Shown: in pieces, positions 1-8,596 of the stretch
Layout of the letters: every line of letters starts with the position of its first letter
Numbering within the stretch: the stretch's first letter is position 1
The notes under the pieces: model-generated
What the model saw: the letters and a program-made list of their open reading frames with translations, nothing else
Told to the model about the DNA's origin: nothing
Databases searched by the model: none
NCBI GenBank assembly: GCA_947459175.1
Contig: CANHCT010000002.1
Location: 1-50,851, forward strand
Length of the DNA stretch: 50,851 bases
Source of the DNA: Hymenobacteraceae bacterium
GTDB taxonomy: Bacteria; Bacteroidota; Bacteroidia; Cytophagales; Flexibacteraceae
Reading direction: 5' to 3'
Position numbers and translations under genes: made by a program

Positions 1-215
1 GCAGCCACCCGGCCAAAATTGACTGAAGTTTGAGACATGATTTCGTCCTGAATTCCTTCAATGTCTTCCGTTTCATTTTCCGCCCGGCTGTCGTCCTGGG
101 CTACCCGCTGATCAGACAAAAAGGTATCGGGGTCGTTTTCTCTGTCTTTGCGGCAGCTGAAAATCGTAATGCAAAGGGCAAGGATGCCGAGATTGAAATA
201 AGTGATGGATTTCAT
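1..215 (-). CDS. Putative lipoprotein, N-terminal part (runs off the window)
   Basis: The minus strand reads an ATG at 215-213 and stays open for 71 codons to the window edge. The N-terminus has a lysine, a hydrophobic stretch (about residues 5-20) and then IFSC, with Cys21 as a likely lipidated cysteine in the loose lipobox style of Bacteroidota. After it the chain is very acidic and polar (many D, E, Q), as in the tether of a surface or periplasmic lipoprotein. No family is recognisable from this piece. The plus strand is also open over 30-266, but that frame lacks any signal or family feature, so I take the lipoprotein as the real gene. Its C-terminal part lies outside the window. Confidence 0.55.
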   Translation of the reverse strand, partial: MKSITYFNLGILALCITIFSCRKDRENDPDTFLSDQRVAQDDSRAENETEDIEGIQDEIMSQTSVNFGRVA

Positions 216-352
216 GGTATTAAGTTTTTTGTTCGCTTTGATGAAAACGGGAAGATTGTGGTTTAACCGGCAGTCGAAAAAAAACGGATTTTTTTCGCTC
301 CAAAACACAACCTATTGAAAATCAACAAAATTAATCAGTCCGAATTACTCTG

Positions 353-2155
353 TCAGGGCTTTTTCACTTTTCGCATATAGAAAACCCATCCGTTTTCGGA
401 ACCGATTTTTTGCAATTCGGGGTATTTTTCGAGTCCTTCTGTTTTGTTGATTTTCGTAACCACATACACATCTTTTCTGATGCGTGGGCTCAGTAGGAGG
501 CTGTCCTTCCAGATGTTCAGATTTTCGGACAGATCTTTTCTTGAAAAAAAGGTTGGCTTATCCTCCGGTTTCACCCTGGCATAAAAATAGGGCGCATAAC
601 TTCGATAATTGTGGGTGAGCACATAGGCATTTTTGGATTGAACCGATTTAAAAAACCGGATGGCTGCTCCCTGCGAAAAAGCCTCAATCCGGCCGATAAG
701 CGCCCAAAGGATGAGCACAACAGAAATGGCCATTCCACCAAACAATACCTGAAAACCAAGGGGATAGTGCTTTTTTAAAAAGGCCCAAATACATAAAACG
801 GCAAGAATCCAGAGAAAAGCGCCCACATATTTTTCCCAACCATGCCAATGGACACGGGCATCGAGATTGGCGAGGGCAAAAGGATCGGCAGAAAAAAGTG
901 GTTTTAATATCTCCGTATTCTGAGTGAGGTAGGGAAAGCTGAAGACCACTGTACCCAAAAGCAAAAGCACAAAGGCAATGGAAAACAATATCCAGGAAGG
1001 CATTTTCCAATCGCCGTGAAAAATGGAATACACCGAAAGGGCCGCCACATAGGTAAGCGGAAAATAACAGAGCGAAGAATAATGAACGATTTTGGATTTG
1101 ACTACTGAAAACAGAATCAGTACCACCCAAAAAAGGATGAGCATGTATATTTTGTAGTCATTCTGATGGTGGCGGTCTTTTGTGATTTTATAATGTCCGT
1201 GAATAAAGAACAGTGAACCGGGAAAACAGCCAAGCAGCAATACCACCACATGATACCCCGGAAAGCCGGCATGTCCTGCATCGGGTGTGCTGAATAGCCT
1301 GAAGTTGTACTTGATGAATTCCTTTATAAACCAAGATCCGTTTGAAACATATTCGTACACATACCAAATGGACGAAAACAACAAAATTCCCGCAGAAAAA
1401 GTGACCACCTCTTTGACCTTGAGAAAATAAGGAAAACGGCTGATCAAGAGCCTCAGGCCCGCAACCGCCAAAAAAATAAGCAGAGCAGCCGGCCCTTTGG
1501 TGATGGTGGCAAGACCAATGAAAGCTCCACCCAAAAACATGTACAATACCCTGTTACGGTCGAAGCCGGTGATGGTAAAACCCTGTTTTTCCCAACCATA
1601 GAGGATAAAATAATGAATCCCGAGGAAGATAAACAAATTAAACCAGGGGTCGATGATACCGGAGTGGAAGTACAAATGCGGCAGGACCGAGCCCCCGTAA
1701 ACCGCAGCCCAGATAAGGCCGAAGGTGTTGTTATACATTTTCTTCCCAATGCGGTATAGGGCAAGAAGCGTTATCATTCCGCAGATGCCGTTGGGCAGGC
1801 GGGCAGCAAATTCTCCCACACCAAAAATCTGCATGGCCATAGCCTGAAGCCAGAAGAACAAAGGCGGCTTTTCCCAGAAAGGCAGAAAATTGATATAGAC
1901 GCGGCTGTAGTCGCCGGTTACCAGCATTTCGCGGGCGCACTCGGCAAAATTGATTTCATCCCAATCAAACAGGTGTACATTTCCGGAGAAAGGGATAAAC
2001 AGCAAACCGGCCACCAGCAATATCACCCATTCCCAGCTAATGTGCTGAAAAACAGGCTTATTAAACACATCTTCTTTCCAGGGCTCGTCAGTTTCCACTA
2101 TTTTTTGGGTTAAATTTTCGGTCCACAACTTCGCATATTTGGGCCGGATTGACAA
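353..2155 (-). CDS. ArnT-like GT-C glycosyltransferase (family 39/PMT type), membrane
   Basis: A 600-residue polytopic membrane protein. It begins with about 40 cytosolic residues, then a first membrane helix (about 43-58), followed by a periplasmic loop with FDWDEINFAECAREM, which carries the acidic Asp/Glu pair typical of lipid-phosphate-sugar dependent GT-C enzymes (D64, D66, E67). A WEKPPLFFWLQ motif follows, also typical of ArnT/PMT-like enzymes. About ten further hydrophobic helices and a soluble C-terminal region complete it. Members transfer sugar from a polyprenyl-phosphate donor to lipid A, glycans or proteins outside the inner membrane; the acceptor cannot be told here. The first possible start is TTG at 2155; a GTG some 19 codons later is an alternative. 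It follows the EamA transporter gene by 70 bases on the same strand, so it is probably the last gene of the lptF/G-eamA set. Confidence 0.85.
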   Translation of the reverse strand: MSIRPKYAKLWTENLTQKIVETDEPWKEDVFNKPVFQHISWEWVILLVAGLLFIPFSGNVHLFDWDEINFAECAREMLVTGDYSRVYINFLPFWEKPPLFFWLQAMAMQIFGVGEFAARLPNGICGMITLLALYRIGKKMYNNTFGLIWAAVYGGSVLPHLYFHSGIIDPWFNLFIFLGIHYFILYGWEKQGFTITGFDRNRVLYMFLGGAFIGLATITKGPAALLIFLAVAGLRLLISRFPYFLKVKEVVTFSAGILLFSSIWYVYEYVSNGSWFIKEFIKYNFRLFSTPDAGHAGFPGYHVVVLLLGCFPGSLFFIHGHYKITKDRHHQNDYKIYMLILFWVVLILFSVVKSKIVHYSSLCYFPLTYVAALSVYSIFHGDWKMPSWILFSIAFVLLLLGTVVFSFPYLTQNTEILKPLFSADPFALANLDARVHWHGWEKYVGAFLWILAVLCIWAFLKKHYPLGFQVLFGGMAISVVLILWALIGRIEAFSQGAAIRFFKSVQSKNAYVLTHNYRSYAPYFYARVKPEDKPTFFSRKDLSENLNIWKDSLLLSPRIRKDVYVVTKINKTEGLEKYPELQKIGSENGWVFYMRKVKKP

Positions 2156-2225
2156 ATTCCCGGGAATTGGAGCCTCAAAAACCCCTTTTTACATGATAAA
2201 GAAGTGGATTTGGACAGGAGAAAAT

Positions 2226-3125
2226 TCAGGATGAAACCCTTTTCTCTAAAAAAGGATAAATAAATACTCCGCTGAAAATCAGCAACAAACCCAAATAAAA
2301 TCCGGGTTTCATTTGCTCCTTTTGACCAAAGATAAGAATTCCCAAAAGGATGCCGTAAACCGGTTCCAGGTTTACTGTGAGGTTCATGGCAAAGGCGGTA
2401 AATTTTTTCATCAGGTTTACCGAAACAGTATAGGCAAAAACGGTGCACACCCAGGCCAGAAAAGCAATGTTGAGCCAATCCCAATCGCGGGGAAGGGGAA
2501 CAGAAGCACCCGGAATAAAATCCCACAGGGCCAATACAGGCAACACCAGCATTGCAGCAACAAAAGCAATCCCCATTTCATAGGTGGTGATGAGCAGGGG
2601 ACTGTGGTCGGCTACCAGTTTTCGGTTGATGATGGTAAAAAGTGAACAAAAAAAAGCAGATGAAAGGCTGATGATGAGACCTTTGGCCATCGAAAAATCA
2701 GAATTGAAAATCAATATCAGACCGGCGGAAACAATAACAGCCAGAAAAACTTCCAGCCAACGGAATTTTTTTCCTGTGAAAACAGGCTCCAGCAGACAGG
2801 TCCAAAGGGCCGTAGTGGACATACCGGCCAGGCAGGTACTGACATTGCTGACCTGAGCTGAAGCAAAAAAGGTAGTCCAGTGGAAGGAAGTGAATGCCCC
2901 GGCCATAACCATGCGAAACAAACTCCTGTTTCCGGGCAAAATCCATTTTTCACGGAGCGAGAGGAGAAACGCCAATGTAAAAAATGCCAGGCCGGTTCGG
3001 TAGACCACCAGATATGGCGCCTGCAGGGTAGAAAACACACCCAAAACAGAAGTTCCACCCCAAAACACAATGAGCAGGTGCAAAAGCAGATAGTCCCTTA
3101 GACCGGGTTTTTGAGGAGAAATCAA
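2226..3125 (-). CDS. EamA/DMT-family transporter
   Basis: A 299-residue inner membrane protein with about ten hydrophobic helices in two similar halves, as in EamA-domain drug/metabolite transporters. The FWGGTSVLG stretch near the N-terminus and NLEPVYGILLGILIFGQ near the C-terminus are strong family signatures. The substrate cannot be predicted; the family exports amino acids, nucleotide sugars or metabolites, and small relatives (ArnE/ArnF) flip lipid-linked sugars. It starts with TTG at 3125-3123, which overlaps the TGA stop of the upstream permease gene (shared bases TTGA), so the two are translationally coupled. A GT-C glycosyltransferase follows on the same strand. Confidence 0.88.
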   Translation of the reverse strand: MISPQKPGLRDYLLLHLLIVFWGGTSVLGVFSTLQAPYLVVYRTGLAFFTLAFLLSLREKWILPGNRSLFRMVMAGAFTSFHWTTFFASAQVSNVSTCLAGMSTTALWTCLLEPVFTGKKFRWLEVFLAVIVSAGLILIFNSDFSMAKGLIISLSSAFFCSLFTIINRKLVADHSPLLITTYEMGIAFVAAMLVLPVLALWDFIPGASVPLPRDWDWLNIAFLAWVCTVFAYTVSVNLMKKFTAFAMNLTVNLEPVYGILLGILIFGQKEQMKPGFYLGLLLIFSGVFIYPFLEKRVSS

Positions 3126-4204
3126 CGGGGAACGGATTTGTACAACACCAGACCGATGACGGAAAACACGATATTGGGAAGCCAGCAGGCCAGCAGGGGA
3201 TCCATAGAACCGGCCTGTGCAATGGTGCGGCTGGTGATGTAGAATATGATGTAGACAAAAGCCAGTACAAATCCCATAGCAATTTGAAAACCAGCACCTT
3301 CCCTGGATTTTCTGGCAGAAAGAATGACCCCGATCAGGGTAAGGATAACGATGGAAAAGGGATAGGTAATCCGGAGGTATTGCTCTACTTCATAGGTTTC
3401 GGTGTTGTCGGCGCCCCGCTGTTTCAGCTCAGTCAGGAAGGAGGACAGCTCCGAATTGGTGAGGGTCTCATATTTCATGTACTGGCTTTCAAAATCGCGG
3501 GGACGAAGGTTCAGTACCGTATCCACAGTATTCATGTAGCGGATGGAATTGGGACTGGCCGCAAAATCAAAAAACCGCACATTTTCCAGCCTCCATTTTT
3601 TCAGAGAATCGACCCATAAAAATCTTTCTGCTTTCACCTTTTTCAGCAGTCGGGTCCCCTCGGTTTCCTCAATGGTGCAATTGAATCCCTCATGGGTTTC
3701 GTTGTTGTAGGTCTGGATATAAAAGTATTGTCCGGCCCCGGTTTTGATGTGTGTATTGCGGCCATCGAAGTGAAAAGGATTTTTTACATATACCATCTCG
3801 AAGGCAATGCGCTTTCTGTTGGCCTGCGGAATGACATATCCGATCAGAAAATAAATGCCCAGTGCCAGCAAAGCCGAACCGGCCATGTAGGGGACAAGGA
3901 GACGCAAGAAACTAACGCCCGAACTGAGCATAGCAATGATTTCGGTGCGTGCAGCAAGGCGGGATGTCATGAACACGGTGGCAATAAACACCGTAATCGG
4001 ACTGAGAATATTGGCAATATAGGGGAAAAAATTGGCGTAATAGTGGAACAAAATCCGGAACAGGCCGGGCTTGGTTTTGATGAAATCATCGTTTTTTTCC
4101 ACCACATCAATCATACATATGACCAGGGTGAGCATGAGCACAATGAAGAAAAAAGACCTCAGAAAATCTTTGAAAATGTAGAGGTCAAGAATCTTGAAGT
4201 TCAA
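3122..4204 (-). CDS. LptF/LptG family permease (YjgP/YjgQ), LPS export
   Basis: A membrane permease of the YjgP/YjgQ family. These form the LptF-LptG pair that, with the LptB ATPase, extracts lipopolysaccharide from the inner membrane. The chain shows the usual layout: an N-terminal amphipathic segment (FKILDLYIFKDFLRSF), helices, a central periplasmic jellyroll (roughly residues 120-240) and C-terminal helices. Bacteroidota usually carry two such permeases at separate loci. The frame is open to a TTG at 4264, but a TACCTTTG -7 box lies at 4269-4262, on top of that codon, so the TTG at 4204-4202 (giving MNFKILDLYIF, 360 residues) is the better start. The stop overlaps the start of the EamA gene. 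Confidence 0.9.
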   Translation of the reverse strand: MNFKILDLYIFKDFLRSFFFIVLMLTLVICMIDVVEKNDDFIKTKPGLFRILFHYYANFFPYIANILSPITVFIATVFMTSRLAARTEIIAMLSSGVSFLRLLVPYMAGSALLALGIYFLIGYVIPQANRKRIAFEMVYVKNPFHFDGRNTHIKTGAGQYFYIQTYNNETHEGFNCTIEETEGTRLLKKVKAERFLWVDSLKKWRLENVRFFDFAASPNSIRYMNTVDTVLNLRPRDFESQYMKYETLTNSELSSFLTELKQRGADNTETYEVEQYLRITYPFSIVILTLIGVILSARKSREGAGFQIAMGFVLAFVYIIFYITSRTIAQAGSMDPLLACWLPNIVFSVIGLVLYKSVPR

Positions 4205-4261
4205 AAAACGCTGTACCAAAACCTTCGGCTTGAAGCCCCTGACCTGCCGGAAAGGGAGCAG

Positions 4262-4269
4262 CAAAGGTA
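4262..4269 (-). promoter_or_regulatory. Putative promoter -7 box for the lptF/G-eamA-glycosyltransferase set
   Basis: The minus strand reads TACCTTTG here, an exact match to the Bacteroidota -7 consensus TAnnTTTG and identical to boxes ahead of uvrD, yihY and yidD in this window. No TTG -33 element is seen at the usual 17-23 base spacing. The box lies over the longest possible start of the permease and so supports the shorter start at 4204. Confidence 0.4.
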
Positions 4270-4371
4270 GTCAATCGGGCGGGAGATTGATTGGATTGGA
4301 AGATATTTTCAAACTTGAAAAAAACCTTTGCATGAAAGCACTGGAAAAACACAGAATATCAGGTCGTTGAC

Positions 4372-5361
4372 TCAGTTATTCTTCAGAATTTTCTGCACCA
4401 GTTTTTTGCGGTCAGCAGTTTCGGAAATGGCCAGATAGATGCCCGGAGGAACAGATTGAAGATCCATAAACAATCCATCGGAAGTATGCACTTTTTTTCC
4501 TGCAAGGTCGGTGAGATAAAATTCTGCGGAGCCACTTGTTTCCTTCAGCCGGATAAATGAGCTGGCAGGGTTTGGACAAAAATACGGTGCGGCAGGCTCT
4601 TCTGTTCGCTCGTGGATGACACCCACAGCATCCAAATCAAATCCACCGCTTTCGAAGGGAGTTGGATAAGGGTCATTGATCAGAACACCACGACTGTCGC
4701 TGCTGCCCGATACGGGGTTGATGCTTCCCACCACATCAACTATTCGAACATGGCTGATACGGCTGATATCCAGCCCATTGGAATCTTTCAATTCATACAA
4801 ATCGAAAGGTGTTCCGAACTGAGCCCTGTACTTACCTGCAAGATTGCGAAGCAGGGTTGGGTCGCTGAGGGTATCAAAAGGGCCGATCTGAACATGGATG
4901 AAGGTATTGGAGATGGCAGGAAAACGCACAAAACGGATACCGTCGCTGCTGACCTCCACAAAAGCCAGTTCAAGAAAGTTATCGAGAAAAGCATTTTCAA
5001 AAACTGCAAAGTCAGGCCCCGGACCATCGGCAATGGGTTTGGGGAATGTGAGCACTGCCGTACCGCCGTCGCCGAGAGAAACGACACCATTCTCCCCTGC
5101 CCTGCCGGTAGCCATCTCATTCAGCCCGGAGGTTACTTTTCCGTTTTCCGGCCGGAAAATATCCCGATAGCCCCTGCTGACGGTGCAGGCATTTGCCCAG
5201 TTTTTGAATACAGCACTGTCTTTAAAAATCGCTGCAGAGCCGGGACTACCGGCTTTTCCATCAAATTGAGCGGTTGAATTGAAAATGCCAAACCCAGCTA
5301 AAAAAGTCCCGGAAAACAGAATTCTCAGAAAGGAGGAAACTCGGCTATTTTTTAAATTCAC
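4372..5361 (-). CDS. Secreted protein with T9SS type A sorting domain
   Basis: A 329-residue exported protein. Residues 1-32 form a signal peptide (basic start, hydrophobic core, STAQ end). The middle (about 60-250) contains FAVFENAF and FVEVSSDGIRFVRF, a beta-rich pattern seen in secreted cell-surface proteins of Bacteroidota and other phyla. The end (about 262-329) is a T9SS C-terminal domain: it starts FCPNPASSFIRL, passes LTDLAGKKV and closes with GIYLAISE and a basic tail. The protein should thus be carried over the outer membrane by the type IX system and be released or anchored at the surface. Its ligand or activity is unknown. The start is GTG at 5361; no ATG lies nearby. The neighbour upstream is another T9SS cargo gene. 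Confidence 0.8.
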   Translation of the reverse strand: MNLKNSRVSSFLRILFSGTFLAGFGIFNSTAQFDGKAGSPGSAAIFKDSAVFKNWANACTVSRGYRDIFRPENGKVTSGLNEMATGRAGENGVVSLGDGGTAVLTFPKPIADGPGPDFAVFENAFLDNFLELAFVEVSSDGIRFVRFPAISNTFIHVQIGPFDTLSDPTLLRNLAGKYRAQFGTPFDLYELKDSNGLDISRISHVRIVDVVGSINPVSGSSDSRGVLINDPYPTPFESGGFDLDAVGVIHERTEEPAAPYFCPNPASSFIRLKETSGSAEFYLTDLAGKKVHTSDGLFMDLQSVPPGIYLAISETADRKKLVQKILKNN

Positions 5362-5443
5362 AGGAATGTCTCCTCAAAGAGGATATTCGGATATGGGAGA
5401 TACAAGGACAAAGATTCAGGAAAGTCCTGAAGATCAGGGACTG

Positions 5444-6142
5444 CTAAGGAGTTCCGCGGGTGACCACGACACGAGCACTCCAGGGACCGAGTTCATTGAC
5501 TCCGAAAAGGAAATAATAACCTGTTTTCAGCATGGAAGCATCGGCTGTCATACCGGACCCGTCGTAGCGAAAATCCAAATCCATTTTTTGACCCAGCATA
5601 TTCCAGGTTTCAATTTTTCCGCCGGCTACATTTACTGTGATGGTACGATTGTACGAATCGTAAGTGGCCTTCACCCCTGATTTCCTGTCGCTTATATCTT
5701 TTCCTGCAGCGGATGTACCCGATGCATATTTGGCCACATAACAAGTCCGGTCACTTGCCGGAGCATCAGCATTTATAAAACAATACCTCACACTGGATAA
5801 TCCGTTTCCGCCTGAAGGATCGATGTATCCTTTGAAGCTGGTATTTACCTGCTGAGGCGCAAGGGTTAAGGTATCAGGCGATTCTGATGTGAATGGCGCA
5901 TAACAGTTTACACCCCAGCAAAAGTAGTTGATATGGTCAGGTCCCAAAGAAATGATTTCCCTGCTTACCACAACCCGTACAGGGTTTGCAGAAATGTTTT
6001 TCACATACCCATGAGATTCAAGAATCTGAAACGGATCGCCGTTGGATAATATCGTATCAATTTGAGTTAACTGAAGGCTTTGAGAAAAAGACCTTACGGA
6101 GGTTAACAAAAATAAAGAAAACAGGAGTAGGCGTTTGGTCAT
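5444..6142 (-). CDS. Secreted protein with probable T9SS sorting domain
   Basis: A 232-residue exported protein, starting at the ATG at 6142-6140 (MTKRLLLFSLFLLTS), which gives a clean signal peptide ending near SFSQ. The frame is open further upstream to 6256, but that part lacks signal character and overlaps surE, so I reject it. The mature part is beta-rich with cysteines (YFCWGVNCY, TCYVAKY) as in an immunoglobulin-like domain. The last 70 residues read like a T9SS type A domain (TITVNVAGGKIETWNMLGQK, then LKTGYYFLFG), though the final lysine-rich strand is unusual. The function is unknown. It lies between surE and the other T9SS cargo gene on the same strand. Confidence 0.7.
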   Translation of the reverse strand: MTKRLLLFSLFLLTSVRSFSQSLQLTQIDTILSNGDPFQILESHGYVKNISANPVRVVVSREIISLGPDHINYFCWGVNCYAPFTSESPDTLTLAPQQVNTSFKGYIDPSGGNGLSSVRYCFINADAPASDRTCYVAKYASGTSAAGKDISDRKSGVKATYDSYNRTITVNVAGGKIETWNMLGQKMDLDFRYDGSGMTADASMLKTGYYFLFGVNELGPWSARVVVTRGTP

Positions 6143-6248
6143 AGGCAATACTTGCGTTGCAATATTAAAATGAATTTCCGGAACCCTTCTGAATTCAGGA
6201 TTAAAATTAAAAAAATATTTTCTCAGAGCCGGTTTTTCGCATTTGAGT

Positions 6249-7028
6249 TCAGCCAAACATTTGGTTCACTTTGGGCATCATGTTGTAGGCCGTCAAATCA
6301 AAATGGCAGGGCACAATCGACACAAAGCCCTGATTAAGAGCTGCTTCATCGGTATCTTCACCTTTATCCAAATTGGTAAAACTTCCGGAGAGCCAGAAGT
6401 AATCCCTACCCCTGGGGTCTTTGCGATTTTCAAACTCCTCCTGCCAACGGGCTCTCGCCTGACGGCAAATTTTTAACCCTTTGAATTCAAATTTTTTGGG
6501 ATCCGGAAAGTTGACATTCAGGGCTGTATGGTCAGGAAAATCAGGTTCACTCAAAGCGGCACTGACGATCTGCCGGACATAGTTCCGGCATGGCTCGAAA
6601 TTGGCGTCGTGGTTGTAGTCGCCAAGCGAAAAGCCGATAGACGGAATGCCCTCCATGGCTCCCTCGATTGCGGCCGACATGGTACCTGAATAAATGACGC
6701 TGACCGAACTGTTGCTGCCATGATTGATTCCCGACAAAACCAAGTCGGGTTTTCTATCCTTCAGAATAAAATGTTTGGCCAGTTTAACGCAATCTACCGG
6801 CGTTCCCGAACATTCATAGGCTTCTATTTCGCCATAAAAATCGGATTTGTCGAGCCGGATGTGCTCGTGGATGGTGATGGCATGGCCCATACCCGATTGG
6901 GGATAAGTAGGCGCCACCACCACAATTTCCCCCAGGTCCTGTACAAAATTTACCAACGATTCAATTCCTCTGGCATAAATGCCGTCGTCGTTGCTGACCA
7001 ATATTAAAGGCTTTTTTCTTTGGTTCAT
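6249..7028 (-). CDS. surE: 5'/3'-nucleotidase SurE
   Basis: SurE is a metal-dependent phosphatase that removes phosphate from 5'- and 3'-nucleoside monophosphates and short polyphosphate in the cytosol. The 259-residue chain has the metal-binding NDDG at residues 13-16 (Asp14, Asp15), SGMGHAIT with Ser45, and SGINHGSNSS with Asn102, in the usual order and spacing. SGTPVDCVKLA and GTMSAAIEGAMEGI are also family hallmarks. The length is normal. The ATG at 7028-7026 overlaps the stop of the upstream secreted-protein gene by four bases (ATGA), so the two are coupled. Confidence 0.96.
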   Translation of the reverse strand: MNQRKKPLILVSNDDGIYARGIESLVNFVQDLGEIVVVAPTYPQSGMGHAITIHEHIRLDKSDFYGEIEAYECSGTPVDCVKLAKHFILKDRKPDLVLSGINHGSNSSVSVIYSGTMSAAIEGAMEGIPSIGFSLGDYNHDANFEPCRNYVRQIVSAALSEPDFPDHTALNVNFPDPKKFEFKGLKICRQARARWQEEFENRKDPRGRDYFWLSGSFTNLDKGEDTDEAALNQGFVSIVPCHFDLTAYNMMPKVNQMFG

Positions 7029-7654
7029 GATGCTTTCAATCGGTTATACTCTCTGATTATCAATAATAAATCTTCTTTTTTGGTGGTATTGAGTTTGTTT
7101 TCTGAAATGAATTTTTTCATTCCTTCTTTTTTATCGGAAAGGAGGCTGAGCAGTTCTTTTTTATTTCCGGTGAAGGATTTCACCTTTTCACCCGGAAACA
7201 TGAGATAAAAATCTATCACCTCACGGGTGCGGGTGATAAAGTAATTTCGGTAGGTGAAATTATCGTAAACCGGAACCGTCTCGGAGATGAGCATTTCCCT
7301 GCCCAGCAGGCAAAGGAACTTGCCGCTGAAGAGCACTTCAAAAAACTTTTGCGGCTTGAAATCTGAATAGGGATGAAAAGGAAAGGTATAAATATAGCGC
7401 TCTTCGGTTCCCGAATTTTCTTTGTAATAAACCAGTTCTATCTGATTGGGCCCGAAGGTTTTCACTGAATTTTCCTCATTCACCTGAACCAAATCGCTGG
7501 CATAATTTACTGACACTGGTCCATAAAGTGTATCTTCCTCTGAAGTAACGATATAACCGGGATTCCAGTCGGCGTCTTCCGCAGCCTGCTGAGCGCAAAC
7601 AGAAAAAACAGGCAGAACCAAAAGAATGAGAAAAAACCGGTGTCTGAAAATCAT
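7025..7654 (-). CDS. Secreted protein of unknown function, coupled to surE
   Basis: A 209-residue protein with a signal peptide (MIFRHRFFLILLVLPVFSVCAQ). The mature chain starts with a region like WNPGYIVTSEEDTLYGPV, a pattern often seen in small secreted Bacteroidota proteins of unknown role, in which a strand-rich domain is followed by a charged helical tail. Here the last 50 residues are rich in K, E and L and end in a helix (EDLLLIIREYNRLKAS). I do not recognise a named family. The gene overlaps surE by four bases and is divergent from the beta-barrel gene at 7877. Confidence 0.65.
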   Translation of the reverse strand: MIFRHRFFLILLVLPVFSVCAQQAAEDADWNPGYIVTSEEDTLYGPVSVNYASDLVQVNEENSVKTFGPNQIELVYYKENSGTEERYIYTFPFHPYSDFKPQKFFEVLFSGKFLCLLGREMLISETVPVYDNFTYRNYFITRTREVIDFYLMFPGEKVKSFTGNKKELLSLLSDKKEGMKKFISENKLNTTKKEDLLLIIREYNRLKAS

Positions 7655-7715
7655 GAATCAAAATGCGGATGTCCGGGCAGAGGGCTATTTTTTTTCGGAG
7701 AAGACATCCTTTTGC

Positions 7716-7765
7716 GATACAAATAAATGAAGTTTACATCAATAAAAGGGGACAAGATTTGTATC
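7716..7765. repeat. 9-bp inverted repeat GATACAAAT / ATTTGTATC in divergent intergenic region
   Basis: GATACAAAT at 7716-7724 is matched by its exact reverse complement at 7757-7765, with 32 bases between. The arm centres are 41 bases apart, close to four helical turns. A second, shorter pair (GGATGTC 7667-7673 and GACATCC 7703-7709) overlaps upstream. The site is in the 222-base gap between the divergent genes at 7654 and 7877. It could be an operator pair or RNA structure; neither is shown. Confidence 0.4.
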
Positions 7766-7876
7766 AGATTAATATTCAACGGGTTTGGCGAAAATATTAC
7801 ATTTCAGTCTTTGGAAAAGGTCCGTGCATTGCGATTTGAACTTTCATTCGGAATATTGGGCCGAAATTTATTTTAA

Positions 7877-8593
7877 ATGAAACGATTTTTTTCTATAGTT
7901 CTTTTTTTAACAAGCTTTTATTCCTTCGGCCAGGAAATTAAAACCCGGGTTCAGGAGTCGGAATTCAATGTAAAACCCGACCCGAACAAGGAAGAACAGT
8001 TCGAAGAAGCACGGGTTTTCATTTTTGCCGATGCCGGCCTTGGGCGCCGTACCGGAAACATCACCACGGGTTTTTTGCTTCCGGGAGAAAATGACATCAG
8101 CCAGCAAACCACGGATGATGCCTCGCCATTCAAAAACGGATTTCTCCTCAGTTTTGGCTTTATGTATTATTTTCAAAACAACCTTGGGCTTGGCATTCGG
8201 GGCAACTGGTTTTCCAACAAAGCCAATTTTATTTCCAAATCCGGAGGACGAGCAGAAGCCAGCACGACCATTTACGGATTTATGCCTGAAATAAGTTATA
8301 GAAAATACTTATCTTCTGATAAAGAGGCTTTTGTATACGGAGGCCTGGGGGCCGGCGTCAACTACCAGTTGCAAACCCAATACTATTCTAAATCACAAAA
8401 TAATAGAGATGTAAATCATGGATTTTTCGCTGCCAGACCGTTTCTCGGTATCAATATGCCCTTGTATGAAATTTTTCATCTGCATGTAGAAAGCGGATAT
8501 CAGTTTGCGGAAGGCAGTATTCCTTCGGGTATACTTTCTCTTTCTCAGTTTCAGCTTTCGGCCGGATTGTCGGTACGGTTAAATTCCTTTTGA
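7877..8593 (+). CDS. Outer membrane beta-barrel protein
   Basis: A 238-residue protein with a signal peptide (MKRFFSIVLFLTSFYSFGQ), a short acidic linker, and then alternating amphipathic strands (FLLSFGFMYYFQNNLGLGIRG, YGGLGAGVNYQL, HLHVESGYQF). It ends in LSAGLSVRLNSF with a terminal phenylalanine, the usual signal for insertion by the BAM complex. This is the pattern of small OmpA/OmpW-sized barrels in Bacteroidota. The substrate or role is unknown. The gene converges on the TlpA-family gene with only three bases between stop codons. Confidence 0.75.
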   Translation: MKRFFSIVLFLTSFYSFGQEIKTRVQESEFNVKPDPNKEEQFEEARVFIFADAGLGRRTGNITTGFLLPGENDISQQTTDDASPFKNGFLLSFGFMYYFQNNLGLGIRGNWFSNKANFISKSGGRAEASTTIYGFMPEISYRKYLSSDKEAFVYGGLGAGVNYQLQTQYYSKSQNNRDVNHGFFAARPFLGINMPLYEIFHLHVESGYQFAEGSIPSGILSLSQFQLSAGLSVRLNSF

Positions 8594-8596
8594 TTT

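Noticed and set aside
30-266. A 78-codon plus-strand frame at the left edge
   Set aside because: The minus strand over the same bases encodes a lipoprotein-like N-terminus with a lipobox, which is better supported.
275-297. CGAAAAAAA / TTTTTTTCG inverted repeat after the glycosyltransferase gene
   Set aside because: The stem is almost only A-T and has no following T-run on the minus strand, so it is not called a terminator.
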